DNA of 64,000 nt, taken from Magnetospirillum sp. 64-120. Lineage in GTDB: Bacteria; Pseudomonadota; Alphaproteobacteria; Rhodospirillales; Magnetospirillaceae. The notes under the pieces are model-generated. The model saw only the letters and a program-made list of their open reading frames with translations. It was not told the origin of the DNA and did not search any database. Positions 8,893 to 16,774 of this stretch are shown in pieces (position 1 is the stretch's first letter; each line of letters begins with the position of its first letter). The stretch covers positions 236,565 to 300,564 of the forward strand of contig MKVK01000043.1 in the NCBI GenBank assembly GCA_001898825.1, read 5' to 3'. The position numbers were made by a program, and so were the translations under genes.

Positions 8893-9672
8893 ATGACCGC
8901 TTACGAAAACATCCTGGTGGAAACCCACGGAAGCGTGGGGCTGATCCGCTTGAACCGTCCGCAAGCCCTGAATGCTCTGTCATCGCCGCTTTTCGTCGAT
9001 CTGGCCCAGGCCCTGGACGCCTTCCAGGCCGATGACGCCATCGGCTGCATCGTGCTGACCGGCTCGCAAAAGGCATTTGCCGCCGGGGCTGACATCAAGG
9101 AAATGAAGGATTTGTCCTTCATGGATGTCTATTTTCAGGATTACTGCAACACCGGCTGGACCCATGTGACCACCATCCGTAAGCCGGTGATCGCCGCCGT
9201 GGCTGGTTACGCCCTGGGCGGCGGCTGCGAACTGGCGATGATGTGCGATTTCATCATCTGTGCCGACAACGCCAAGTTCGGCCAGCCGGAAATCAACCTG
9301 GGCACCATGCCGGGTGCCGGTGGGTCGCAGCGCCTGACCCGTGCGGTGGGCAAGGCGAAGGCCATGGAAATGTGCCTGACCGGCCGTCAGATGGATGCGC
9401 TCGAAGCGGAACGCGCTGGTCTGGTCAGCCGGGTGGTGCCGCTGGCCGAGTTGGAGGGCGAAGCCCTGAAGGCGGCCGAAAAGATCGCGTCGCTGTCGCT
9501 GCCGGTGGTGATGATGGTGAAAGAAGCGGTCAACGCCGCCTTCGAAACCACCTTGGATCAGGGCATCAAGTTCGAGCGTCGGCTGTTCCATTCCACCTTC
9601 GCCACCGAGGACCGGCGCGAAGGCATGGCGGCTTTCGCCGAAAAGCGTGCCGCCAACTTCGTCAACCGCTAA
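8893..9672 (+). CDS. Enoyl-CoA hydratase
   Basis: Hydrates trans-2-enoyl-CoA to L-3-hydroxyacyl-CoA. It has 259 residues, the standard crotonase length. Both catalytic glutamate contexts are present, GGGCELAM and [19 protein letters not shown], with the oxyanion-hole motif [20 protein letters not shown] precedes the ATG, 14 bases after the SDR stop, so it is the last gene of the matB operon. It would supply the hydration step for methacrylyl-CoA or tiglyl-CoA, but it could equally serve straight-chain beta-oxidation. Confidence 0.93.
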   Translation: MTAYENILVETHGSVGLIRLNRPQALNALSSPLFVDLAQALDAFQADDAIGCIVLTGSQKAFAAGADIKEMKDLSFMDVYFQDYCNTGWTHVTTIRKPVIAAVAGYALGGGCELAMMCDFIICADNAKFGQPEINLGTMPGAGGSQRLTRAVGKAKAMEMCLTGRQMDALEAERAGLVSRVVPLAELEGEALKAAEKIASLSLPVVMMVKEAVNAAFETTLDQGIKFERRLFHSTFATEDRREGMAAFAEKRAANFVNR

Positions 9673-9677
9673 TCGGT

Positions 9678-10121
9678 TTACTTGCCGTCGCGGTGCAACA
9701 GGTGGGTCTTGAAGCCAAGGTCGTGCCGGATCAGGTGTTCCACCAATCCGGTACGCGCTTGCACCAAGCTGTGGGCGAAGATGTCGTCGTCTGGCGCGGT
9801 GACCAGCGGCGTGCACAACCAGCGGATATGGTCGTGTTCCCGACGGTGTTGAATGCTGTCGGGATAGTCCAGTTGGTCGAACAGATGTTCTTCGTCGGCG
9901 AAATGCTTGGCCAGCAAGCCGATGATGTCGAAATCGGCCACCGCCTGGCGCCCCCGTGACGGACATTGGGCCGTTTCCAGGCAGGCGTGGTTGAAGGCTT
10001 CAATCAGCCATTTGTGTTCGACGTCCAGGACGTTGCCGTCGATGTCGAACGATTCGAGCCATGGTATCGGCCGCAGCAGGCTGTCGCGATAATTCGCAGC
10101 CACTTCCTTCCCCTTCCCCAC
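9678..10121 (-). CDS. Bacteriohemerythrin
   Basis: Small O2-binding di-iron protein, used for oxygen carriage, sensing or delivery. It has 147 residues counted from GTG 10121. Iron ligands are visible in order: DVEHKWL (His36), HFADEE (His73, Glu77), QHRREHDH (His92, His96) and HLIRHDLGF with the last His and Asp. No ATG exists near the N-terminus. A second GTG at 10103 with GGGGAAGG upstream is an equally good start and would trim six residues. Its stop lies five bases from the convergent enoyl-CoA hydratase stop, and no terminator is visible between them. Confidence 0.88.
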   Translation of the reverse strand: MGKGKEVAANYRDSLLRPIPWLESFDIDGNVLDVEHKWLIEAFNHACLETAQCPSRGRQAVADFDIIGLLAKHFADEEHLFDQLDYPDSIQHRREHDHIRWLCTPLVTAPDDDIFAHSLVQARTGLVEHLIRHDLGFKTHLLHRDGK

Positions 10122-10221
10122 CGCACCCCAATGCGAATAAGAAATTTTAAAAGAAGCGGTGCGCTATCGCAACGTAAAATGTGCACGTGCAATATTTGCT
10201 GCAGGTTGTGTGCGTTGATGG

Positions 10222-10431
10222 CTAGTCGCGCCAGAACGGCTTGTCGCATTCGGCGGCCACATCAGCGCGGTTGCGGCCGATATCGGCCAACAGGTGGTCG
10301 TCCAGCCGGGCCAAGGCCCGCCGTTGTTGCTGGCGTTCAATGCCGGCGACGATCGCATCGAAAAGCTGAACGGCGGAGAAGTTGAACCGAAGCCGCGGTG
10401 CAATTGAATCGATCCAATTTAGCAATATCAT
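10222..10431 (-). CDS. DUF1127 small protein
   Basis: Small basic protein of 69 residues whose C-terminal half (RRALARLDDHLLADIGRNRA, then ending KPFWRD) matches the DUF1127/YjiS pattern: a short helix, 'L.DIG..R', then a KPFWR tail. Members are common in alphaproteobacteria, and some are reported to bind RNA and affect phosphate or stress physiology; nothing here fixes its role. It is divergent from the MocR-type regulator gene with 75 bases between starts, so that regulator may control it. Confidence 0.75.
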   Translation of the reverse strand: MILLNWIDSIAPRLRFNFSAVQLFDAIVAGIERQQQRRALARLDDHLLADIGRNRADVAAECDKPFWRD

Positions 10432-10455
10432 GGTTATTACTCCCCAATATCATGA

Positions 10456-10475
10456 CATTGAATCAATGATTGACA
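10456..10475. promoter_or_regulatory. Palindrome plus -35-like hexamer between DUF1127 and MocR genes
   Basis: CATTGA-A-TCAATG (10456-10468) is a perfect palindrome with a one-base centre. It is followed by TTGACA at 10470-10475, a good -35 hexamer for the rightward gene, with a weak CAGTAT-like -10 about 18 bases on. The predicted start of transcription falls almost on ATG 10507, and no ribosome site precedes it, so the regulator mRNA may be leaderless. A likely autoregulatory site; inferred only. Confidence 0.35.
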
Positions 10476-10506
10476 GGGCGTCAGAGTCAATTGCAGTATT
10501 GCCACC

Positions 10507-11892
10507 ATGTCAAATTGGCTTCCCGACCTGTCGGTTCATTCCGGCCCCAAATACCGCGCCATCGTCGAGGCGATCTCGGGCGACATGGCCGCGGGCGTGC
10601 TGGTGCCCGGCACCCGCATGCCCACCCACCGCGATCTGGCCTGGCGCCTGAAGGTCACCGTGGGCACCGTCGCCCGCGCCTATGCCGAGGCCGAGCACCT
10701 GGGCCTGTTGTCCGGTGAAGTGGGGCGCGGCACCTTCGTCACCGACCCGGCCAAACGTGAATCGGGGTTGGGGCAATATCTGGCGGTGGCCTGGGCGCCG
10801 CATCCCGGCATCATCAACATGGCGGTCAACCGTCCGTCGGGCGACCAGGGGGCCTGGGCGGTGGGGCCGGCCTTGGCGCAATTGGCCAAGCGCCCCGACC
10901 TGTCGCAATTGCTGTCCTACAACCTGGAAGTGGTGGCCCAGCGCCATCGCGCCGCCGGCTGCAAATGGCTGGCCCGGGAAGGGGCGGCGGTGCCCGAGGA
11001 ACAGGTCACCGTCACCGCAGGCAGCCAGCAGGCGCTGGTTGCCGCCATCGCCACCCTGACCCGGCCCGGCGACACCATCCTGGCCGAGGAATACACCTAT
11101 CCCGGCTTCAAGTCGGCGGTGCAGTTGCTGGGGCGCTCGCTGGTGGGCGTGATGATGGACGACGAAGGGCTGATCCCCGACGAGGTCGAACGCGGCTTCG
11201 CCAAGGGGGCGCGCCTGCTGTACACCACCGCGACGGTGCAGAACCCGACCACCTCGACCCTGTCGGAAGACCGCCGCCGCGCCATTGCCCGGGCGGCGCG
11301 GCGTTACGACGCCTATATCGTCGAAGACGGGGTGCATCGCTTCCTGGAGCCGAACGCCCCCGAATCCATCCTGGTGCACGCCCCCGAACGCACTTTGTAC
11401 CTGACCACGCTGTCCAAAAGCGTCACGCCCGGTTTGCGTTGCTCGTTCTCGGCCCTGCCACCCGCCATCAAGCCGCGCTACGACCAGTCGGTGGGGGCGT
11501 TGTCCTTGGCTTTGCCTGTGCCGCTGCTGGAAGTGGCGTGCATGCTGATCAACGACGGCACCGCCCAGGAAGCCGCCGAGCGCCAGCGCCGCGACGCGGT
11601 GGCCCGCATCGCCCTGGCCGGTGAAATCCTAGGCATCGAAAATTTGCGCCCGGCTTTCAATGTCTGGCTGCCCATGACCTTGCCGTGGACGTCGTCCGCC
11701 TTCATCGCCGAGGCGGCGCGGCGCGCCGTCAGCCTGCCGCCCACCGATTCCTTCGCCGTCAGCCGGCCACATCTGGATGGCGTGCGGGCCTCGGTCACCG
11801 CGCCACCCGACATGGAGACCCTGGCCCAGGCGCTGCGGGTTCTGGCTGAACTGCGCGACTGCCCGATCTCGCCGGTGGCGATGACGGTCTGA
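10507..11892 (+). CDS. MocR-type GntR regulator with aminotransferase-like domain
   Basis: Transcription factor fusing a GntR winged helix (about 10-78; GTRMPTHRDLAWRLKVTVGTV) to a PLP fold-type I aminotransferase-like domain (about 105-450). The PLP lysine sits in LTTLSKSVTPGLRC, and TATVQNPTTSTLS resembles the cofactor-ring segment. It has 461 residues, normal for MocR proteins. Such regulators often control vitamin B6, taurine or GABA genes; none of these is here. The adjacent genes are a DUF1127 protein (divergent) and chrA (downstream). No Shine-Dalgarno sequence precedes the ATG. Confidence 0.9.
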   Translation: MSNWLPDLSVHSGPKYRAIVEAISGDMAAGVLVPGTRMPTHRDLAWRLKVTVGTVARAYAEAEHLGLLSGEVGRGTFVTDPAKRESGLGQYLAVAWAPHPGIINMAVNRPSGDQGAWAVGPALAQLAKRPDLSQLLSYNLEVVAQRHRAAGCKWLAREGAAVPEEQVTVTAGSQQALVAAIATLTRPGDTILAEEYTYPGFKSAVQLLGRSLVGVMMDDEGLIPDEVERGFAKGARLLYTTATVQNPTTSTLSEDRRRAIARAARRYDAYIVEDGVHRFLEPNAPESILVHAPERTLYLTTLSKSVTPGLRCSFSALPPAIKPRYDQSVGALSLALPVPLLEVACMLINDGTAQEAAERQRRDAVARIALAGEILGIENLRPAFNVWLPMTLPWTSSAFIAEAARRAVSLPPTDSFAVSRPHLDGVRASVTAPPDMETLAQALRVLAELRDCPISPVAMTV

Positions 11893-11954
11893 CGCGCCCC
11901 TTTGACCATATAATGTCACTGGATTGACATCGGCCGGCCTGTCACCGTGCGGTC

Positions 11955-13184
11955 ATGAACCCAAGTTTTCCCCAGGCGCTTGCCGCCTTCGCCCGCATCG
12001 GTCTGCTGTCCTTTGGTGGACCGGCCGGCCAGATCGCCACCATGCACCGGGTGCTGGTGGACGAAAAACGCTGGCTGGACGAGCCGCGCTTCCTGCACGC
12101 GCTGAACTTCTGCATGTTGCTGCCGGGGCCGGAAGCCCAGCAATTGGCCACTTATGCCGGCTGGCTGCTGCACGGGGTCAAAGGCGGGCTGGCGGCAGGC
12201 ATCCTGTTCGTGCTGCCGGGGTTTTTGGTCATGCTGGGTCTGGCGGCGCTGTATGCCGGCTTTTCCGACCTGACTTACGTCCAGGGTCTGTTCCTGGGCA
12301 TCAAGCCGGCGGTGCTGGCGGTGGTGGTGCAGGCGGGATTACGCATCGGTGGGCGGGCGCTCAAGGACAATTTCGCCAAAACGGTGGCGGCGGCTTCCTT
12401 TCTGGCGCTGTTCGCCCTGGACCTGCCGTTTCCGTTGGTGGTCCTGGGGGCCGGACTGGTGGGCTGGTGGCGCGGTCGGGGCGGCGAAACGCCGACAGCC
12501 GTCGTCGCCGCCCGTTCCAATACGGGGCGAGCGGTTCTGCTGTGGCTGGTGCTGTGGCTGGCGCCGGTGGGTTTGGCCCTGCTGTGGGGGCAGGGCGCCT
12601 TCGCCGCCATCGGTTTGTTCTTCGCCAAGCTGGCGGTGGTGACCTTCGGCGGCGCCTATGCGGCCTTGTCCTATGTGGCCCAGCAGGCGGTGGAAAATTA
12701 CGGCTGGTTGTCGGCGGGTGAGATGCTGGACGGACTGGGGCTGGCCGAGACCACGCCCGGCCCGCTGGTGCTGGTCAACCAATATGTGGGCTTCATCGCC
12801 GGCTTTCGCCATCCCGGACCCCTGGACCCGTGGCTGGGCGGCGTGCTGGGGGCGGGCCTGACCGTGTGGGTGACCTTCGTCCCCAGTTTCCTGTGGATTT
12901 TCGCCCTGGCGCCCCATGTGGAACGGCTGCGCGGCCATGCCGCCTTGTCGGCGGCCCTGTCGGCCATCACCGCCGCCGTGGTCGGCGTGATCTTCAATCT
13001 GTCCCTGTGGTTCGCCCTGCATGTGCTGTTCGCCCGCTTCGACGGCGCCTGGCCCCGGCCTGACAGCGTTCAGCCGCTGTCCCTGGCTTTGGCGGTTTTC
13101 GCCCTGGTCGCCCTGGTGCGGCTGAAATGGGGAATGGCGCCGGTTCTGGCCCTATGCGGGCTGGTCGGCGTGGGGTTGGCTTAG
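11955..13184 (+). CDS. chrA: Chromate transporter ChrA
   Basis: Membrane protein of the CHR family that exports chromate. It has 409 residues and two homologous CHR halves (about 8-180 and 200-400), the long bidomain form. The N-terminal half holds LLSFGGPAGQIATMH and MLLPGPEAQQLATY, and the second repeats the pattern with VVTFGGAYAALSYV and LAETTPGPLVLVNQY. These glycine/proline motifs are diagnostic. A TATAAT hexamer at 11909-11914 and a small inverted repeat TGTCA-N6-TGACA just after it lie before the gene. Its last 33 bases overlap the end of the convergent MFS gene. Some relatives may transport other anions. Confidence 0.92.
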   Translation: MNPSFPQALAAFARIGLLSFGGPAGQIATMHRVLVDEKRWLDEPRFLHALNFCMLLPGPEAQQLATYAGWLLHGVKGGLAAGILFVLPGFLVMLGLAALYAGFSDLTYVQGLFLGIKPAVLAVVVQAGLRIGGRALKDNFAKTVAAASFLALFALDLPFPLVVLGAGLVGWWRGRGGETPTAVVAARSNTGRAVLLWLVLWLAPVGLALLWGQGAFAAIGLFFAKLAVVTFGGAYAALSYVAQQAVENYGWLSAGEMLDGLGLAETTPGPLVLVNQYVGFIAGFRHPGPLDPWLGGVLGAGLTVWVTFVPSFLWIFALAPHVERLRGHAALSAALSAITAAVVGVIFNLSLWFALHVLFARFDGAWPRPDSVQPLSLALAVFALVALVRLKWGMAPVLALCGLVGVGLA

Positions 13185-14333
13185 GATCGCTTCGCCGCCC
13201 CAGCGCCGGGCCAGGACCAGGGCCAAAGCGGTGCCGGCCATCGACAGGGCGACCATGACGAAAAAGGAATTGCCGCCCAATCCTTCGTAAAGACGGCCGG
13301 CCAGCGGGCTCATCAGACCGGGTGCAGCCCCCATGGCCACCGCCGACAGCATGCCCTGGGCGCGGGCCGACAGGGAATGGGGGATGGCGCGGCTGATGAA
13401 ATGCATGGCCCCCAGATGGGCGCAGCCGAAGGTGGCGGCGTGCAGCAATTGGGCGGCGCCCAGGACCGGAATGGCGGTGCTGCTCCCCAGGGCCAGCCAG
13501 CGAAGGACGCCGGCGCCGGTGGCCAGCAGCAACAGGCGGCCCGGCCCGATCTTGGCCACCACCCGGCCGGAAAAGGCGAACAGCACCACTTCCGCCAGCA
13601 CGCCTTCGGCCCACAGCAAGCCGATGGTGTCGCCGTCCAGCCCCGCCGCCTGCCAGTGGATGGTGGCGAAGGCGTAATAGACCGTGTGCGACGCGGTGTT
13701 CAGGCTGGTCACCGCCAGGAACACCAGGAACAGCGGGTGCTTCAGCAACGGTCCCAGCGGCAGGCGGGCGCGGCCGCGTCCCGAGACCGTGGTGGACGGC
13801 AGCGTCCAGCAGGCGCAGGCGGTCAAGGCCAGGGCGGCGGCCACCATCCACGACAAGATGGTCGGTGGCTGGTGGGTCAGCAAGTTGCCGGTGGCGATGG
13901 CGGCGCCGATGAAGGTCAACGACCCCCACAGCCGCACCCGGCCGTAATCCAGTTTCTGACGCTGGGTTTCCATCATGGACAGGCTTTCGCCCAAGGGGAA
14001 AATGCCGGTCCACAAACCCACCGCCAGCACGGTGACGACCAAAATGGGCCAGAAGCCGTCCACCAGCGGAAAGCCCAGCCAGACCATGGCGGCCAGGGAC
14101 GACAGCACCAGCATGGGGCGGCGGCGGTCGCCGTGACGGTCGACCACATGGCCGATGCCTGGACCCACCAGGATCTTGGTCAGGTAGGTGACCGCCATGA
14201 TCATGCCGATGTCGCTGGCGCTTAACCCCTTGTCCTGCAGCCACAGCGGCCAGAACGGCATGTGGATGCCGACGGCGGTGAACAGGGCGGCGTAATAGAA
14301 CGACAGACGTGACGCGGTGGCCAGTGGGCTCAT
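13152..14333 (-). CDS. MFS transporter, MFS_1-like (HcaT/LacY-related) type
   Basis: Twelve-helix major facilitator transporter of 393 residues in the inner membrane. The N-terminus FYYAALFTAVGIHMPFWPLWLQDKGLS resembles the 3-phenylpropionate permease/NucG-like MFS_1-like group, and the loop 2-3 motif is HVVDRHGDRRRPM. Substrate unknown. Its ATG overlaps the stop of the upstream YdjC-like gene by four bases (ATGA), so the two are translationally coupled. Its 3' end overlaps chrA tail to tail with no terminator between. Confidence 0.85.
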   Translation of the reverse strand: MSPLATASRLSFYYAALFTAVGIHMPFWPLWLQDKGLSASDIGMIMAVTYLTKILVGPGIGHVVDRHGDRRRPMLVLSSLAAMVWLGFPLVDGFWPILVVTVLAVGLWTGIFPLGESLSMMETQRQKLDYGRVRLWGSLTFIGAAIATGNLLTHQPPTILSWMVAAALALTACACWTLPSTTVSGRGRARLPLGPLLKHPLFLVFLAVTSLNTASHTVYYAFATIHWQAAGLDGDTIGLLWAEGVLAEVVLFAFSGRVVAKIGPGRLLLLATGAGVLRWLALGSSTAIPVLGAAQLLHAATFGCAHLGAMHFISRAIPHSLSARAQGMLSAVAMGAAPGLMSPLAGRLYEGLGGNSFFVMVALSMAGTALALVLARRWGGEAILSQPHADQPA

Positions 14334-15217
14334 AGCGGCTTGGGGAACAAACGGGACAGCGCGATGCCGCGTTCAGCCAGCCCCAGCACGCAGGCTTCGG
14401 AGGCCAGGAAGCGGTATTCCACCTCGCGCTGGCCGGTCAGGCCGTCGGCGGCGCGCAATTCGTCGTCCACTTGGCCGGGATGGACCATCATCAGGCAATC
14501 GGGGCCGGGATTGTCGGTGAAACGGCGGAACAACAGGTCGAACGGCACCTTGCCGGAAAAGTCGTAGACGCCCCGGAACGAGCGGTTGTGGGGCACGCCA
14601 GCCTGTTCCAGGCGGCGGCGGAAGGCGCGGCCCAGATTGGAAATCACCAAGGCGCGCAAGGGTGACACCCGCCGGGTCAGGATGCCCAGGGATGGTTCCA
14701 GGCACGACCGCACCCAAGCCCGGCCGCCCAGCCGGGTCTTCCAGGCGGCGATCACCGCCTCGCCGATGCCCGGCAGTTGGTGGACGTGGTGGTGGCCGTC
14801 CAGGAAATCGGGCAGACGGCCGAAGGCGGCTTGGAAGGCGTCGATCTGACGGTCGATCTCGGCGGCGATTTCGGCGCTGTCGATCTTGCCGCTGAGCGAC
14901 AGCTTCAGCAGCTTGCCCAAGGACGGCAACGTGCCGTCGGGCGCCAGCTTGGGCATGGGGCCGACCGGCTTTTGGTCGGTGAGCGTGATGTGCAGGCCGA
15001 TATCGGCCATGCCGTCCAGGGGCTTCAGCGTGTTCGCCGCTTCCGGCCAATGGGGGCTGCCGGTCATGCAGCCGGTGGCCTGCAGGCGGCCCAGCGCGAT
15101 CAGATGACGGATGGCGGCGCTGACCCCGGGGGCCAGTCCGTAATCGTCGGCGCACAGGGTGATCTTGGGGCGGTGATTGACCGCTTGATCTGTTTTCTCC
15201 ACACTGCCGCTCATCAT
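14330..15217 (-). CDS. YdjC/ChbG/HpnK-family carbohydrate deacetylase
   Basis: Metal-dependent deacetylase of the ChbG/HpnK family, 295 residues. The metal motif ADDYG follows ITLC near the N-terminus, and HHHVHQLP supplies the two further histidines; the late MMVHPGQVDDELR segment is also typical. In the family, HpnK trims hopanoid-linked N-acetylglucosamine and ChbG acts on chitobiose; neither context is visible here. I start at ATG 15217 (MMSGS) because AAAGGACGG stands just upstream; ATG 15214 is possible. The start lies only 19 bases from the divergent glycosyltransferase start. Confidence 0.83.
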   Translation of the reverse strand: MMSGSVEKTDQAVNHRPKITLCADDYGLAPGVSAAIRHLIALGRLQATGCMTGSPHWPEAANTLKPLDGMADIGLHITLTDQKPVGPMPKLAPDGTLPSLGKLLKLSLSGKIDSAEIAAEIDRQIDAFQAAFGRLPDFLDGHHHVHQLPGIGEAVIAAWKTRLGGRAWVRSCLEPSLGILTRRVSPLRALVISNLGRAFRRRLEQAGVPHNRSFRGVYDFSGKVPFDLLFRRFTDNPGPDCLMMVHPGQVDDELRAADGLTGQREVEYRFLASEACVLGLAERGIALSRLFPKPL

Positions 15218-15236
15218 CCGTCCTTTGTGGTGCCCC

Positions 15237-16217
15237 ATGACCCAGACCGCCGAGACCGTCGTGCCGCCCGTGCTTTCGTTGGTCGTTCCTATGTTCAACG
15301 AATCCGGCAATTTGGACAAGCTGTTCGCCCGTCTGTCCCAGGTGATGGCGGAAATCGACGTCAGCTACGAAATCGTCTGCGTCGACGACGGCAGCCGCGA
15401 CGATTCGGTGGCCTTGGCCTTGGCCCATCGGGACCGCGATCCCCGCATCAAGGTGGTCGAGCTGTCGCGCAATTTCGGCAAGGAACTGGCGCTGACCGCC
15501 GGGTTGCGTCACACCGCCGGCCAGGCAGTGGTGATGATCGACGCCGACCTGCAGCACCCCCCCGAAGTGATCAAGGACATGCTGGACAAGTGGCGCGAAG
15601 GCTTCGAGATGGTCATCGCCGTGCGCCGTGACCGCGAACAGGAAAGCGCCGTGAAGCGCATGGCCGCCAAGCTGTTCTACGACCTGTTCGGCCGGGTGTC
15701 GGAAGTGCGTCTGCCGCAAGGGGCCGGCGACTTCCGCCTGCTGGACCGCAAGGTGGTCAACGTTTTGAACAACATGCCCGAACATGCGCGCTTCATGAAG
15801 GGGTTGTACGCCTGGGTCGGCTTCCGCCAGATTTCCATCCCCTTCGACGTGGCCGAGCGCGCCCATGGCGAAACCAAGTTCAACCTGTTCCGCTTGTACC
15901 GCCTGGCCATCGACGGCATCACCTCGTTCACCTCGCTGCCTTTGAAGGTGTGGACCTTCATGGGCATGCTGGTGGCCAGCTTCGCCCTGCTTTACGGCTT
16001 CGTCTTCATCGTGAAAACGCTGATCCTGGGCATCGACGTGCCGGGCTATCCGTCGTTGATCGTCGCCATCACCTTCTTTTCCGGGGTGCAACTGATCAGC
16101 CTGGGGGTCATCGGCGAATATCTGGGCCGGGTGTTCTCGGAAGTGAAGAACCGACCGCTTTACGTGGTCCGCGAAGCCCATGGCTGCGCCGAGGACGTTG
16201 ACAAACGACGGGGTTGA
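15237..16217 (+). CDS. GT2 glycosyltransferase, polyprenyl-phosphate sugar transferase type (GtrB/ArnC-like)
   Basis: Transfers a sugar from a nucleotide donor to polyprenyl phosphate at the cytoplasmic face of the membrane. It has 326 residues. The GT-A domain runs from VLSLVVPMFNES to about residue 220, with VDDGSRD, the metal-binding DADLQHPPE, and GAGDFRLLDRK. Two C-terminal membrane helices follow (about 235-257 and 268-292). ATG 15237 has a poor ribosome site; an in-frame TTG at 15225 is the only upstream alternative. Together with the divergent deacetylase this suggests lipid-linked sugar modification, perhaps of lipopolysaccharide or hopanoid; that is inference. Confidence 0.9.
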   Translation: MTQTAETVVPPVLSLVVPMFNESGNLDKLFARLSQVMAEIDVSYEIVCVDDGSRDDSVALALAHRDRDPRIKVVELSRNFGKELALTAGLRHTAGQAVVMIDADLQHPPEVIKDMLDKWREGFEMVIAVRRDREQESAVKRMAAKLFYDLFGRVSEVRLPQGAGDFRLLDRKVVNVLNNMPEHARFMKGLYAWVGFRQISIPFDVAERAHGETKFNLFRLYRLAIDGITSFTSLPLKVWTFMGMLVASFALLYGFVFIVKTLILGIDVPGYPSLIVAITFFSGVQLISLGVIGEYLGRVFSEVKNRPLYVVREAHGCAEDVDKRRG

Positions 16218-16256
16218 ATCCCATATCCCTAGTCAGCTGATGAAGAAGGTGGGGAA

Positions 16257-16703
16257 ATGCTGTCCAGCAAGGCCAAGTACGGTTTGAAGGCCATGGTCTA
16301 TCTGGCCCGCCACGGCGCCGATGGTTCGGTGCTGATCGCCGACATCGCCGAAGCCGAAAGCATTCCCAAGAAGTTCCTGGACGCCATTTTGCTGGAACTG
16401 AAGAACCGCGGTCTGTTGTCGTCGAAAAAGGGCAAGGGCGGCGGCTATACCCTGGCCAAGCCGGCCAATTCCATCATGGTCGGCGACATCGTGCGCGTGC
16501 TGGACGGCCCGCTGGCCCCGGTGCAATGCGTGTCGCGCACCGCCTATCGCCGCTGCGACGACTGCCGTGACGAAACCGCCTGCGCCGTGCGCGCGGTGAT
16601 GGGCGAGGTGCGCGACGCCATCGCCGCCATCCTGGACAACACCACCTTGGCCGACATGGCGCAGATGAAGGCGCCCGAGCCGGTGCTGATGTACGACATC
16701 TGA
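16257..16703 (+). CDS. Rrf2-family transcriptional regulator with cysteine cluster
   Basis: Winged-helix regulator of the Rrf2/IscR family, 148 residues. The DNA-binding part (about 1-80) includes IPKKFLDAILLELKNRGLL and GKGGGYTL. A cysteine group, C91, C100, C103 and C109, follows, wider than the three-cysteine IscR pattern but placed as expected for an Fe-S ligand set. A GGTGGGGAA ribosome site precedes the ATG. No isc or suf genes are near, so it is unlikely to be IscR in the strict sense; NsrR- or RirA-like redox/NO/iron sensing is possible. Confidence 0.88.
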   Translation: MLSSKAKYGLKAMVYLARHGADGSVLIADIAEAESIPKKFLDAILLELKNRGLLSSKKGKGGGYTLAKPANSIMVGDIVRVLDGPLAPVQCVSRTAYRRCDDCRDETACAVRAVMGEVRDAIAAILDNTTLADMAQMKAPEPVLMYDI

Positions 16704-16727
16704 CCGGTTTCCCGGTTCGGCGCGAAG

Positions 16728-16757
16728 AACGCCCGAGCGGGGAAAGCTCGGGCGTTT
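16728..16757. terminator. Hairpin terminator between Rrf2 gene and chemoreceptor
   Basis: AACGCCCGAG (16728-16737) pairs with CTCGGGCGTT (16747-16756) around a nine-base loop and ends in a short T-run. It lies between the stops of two convergent genes, so it can serve both directions, best the rightward one. Confidence 0.75.
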
Positions 16758-16774
16758 CATGCGTGAAGGCGGCA

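Noticed and set aside
10398-10415. TTGAATCGATCCAA as an FNR box near the DUF1127 gene
   Set aside because: It departs from TTGAT-N4-ATCAA in both half-sites and lies inside the coding sequence.
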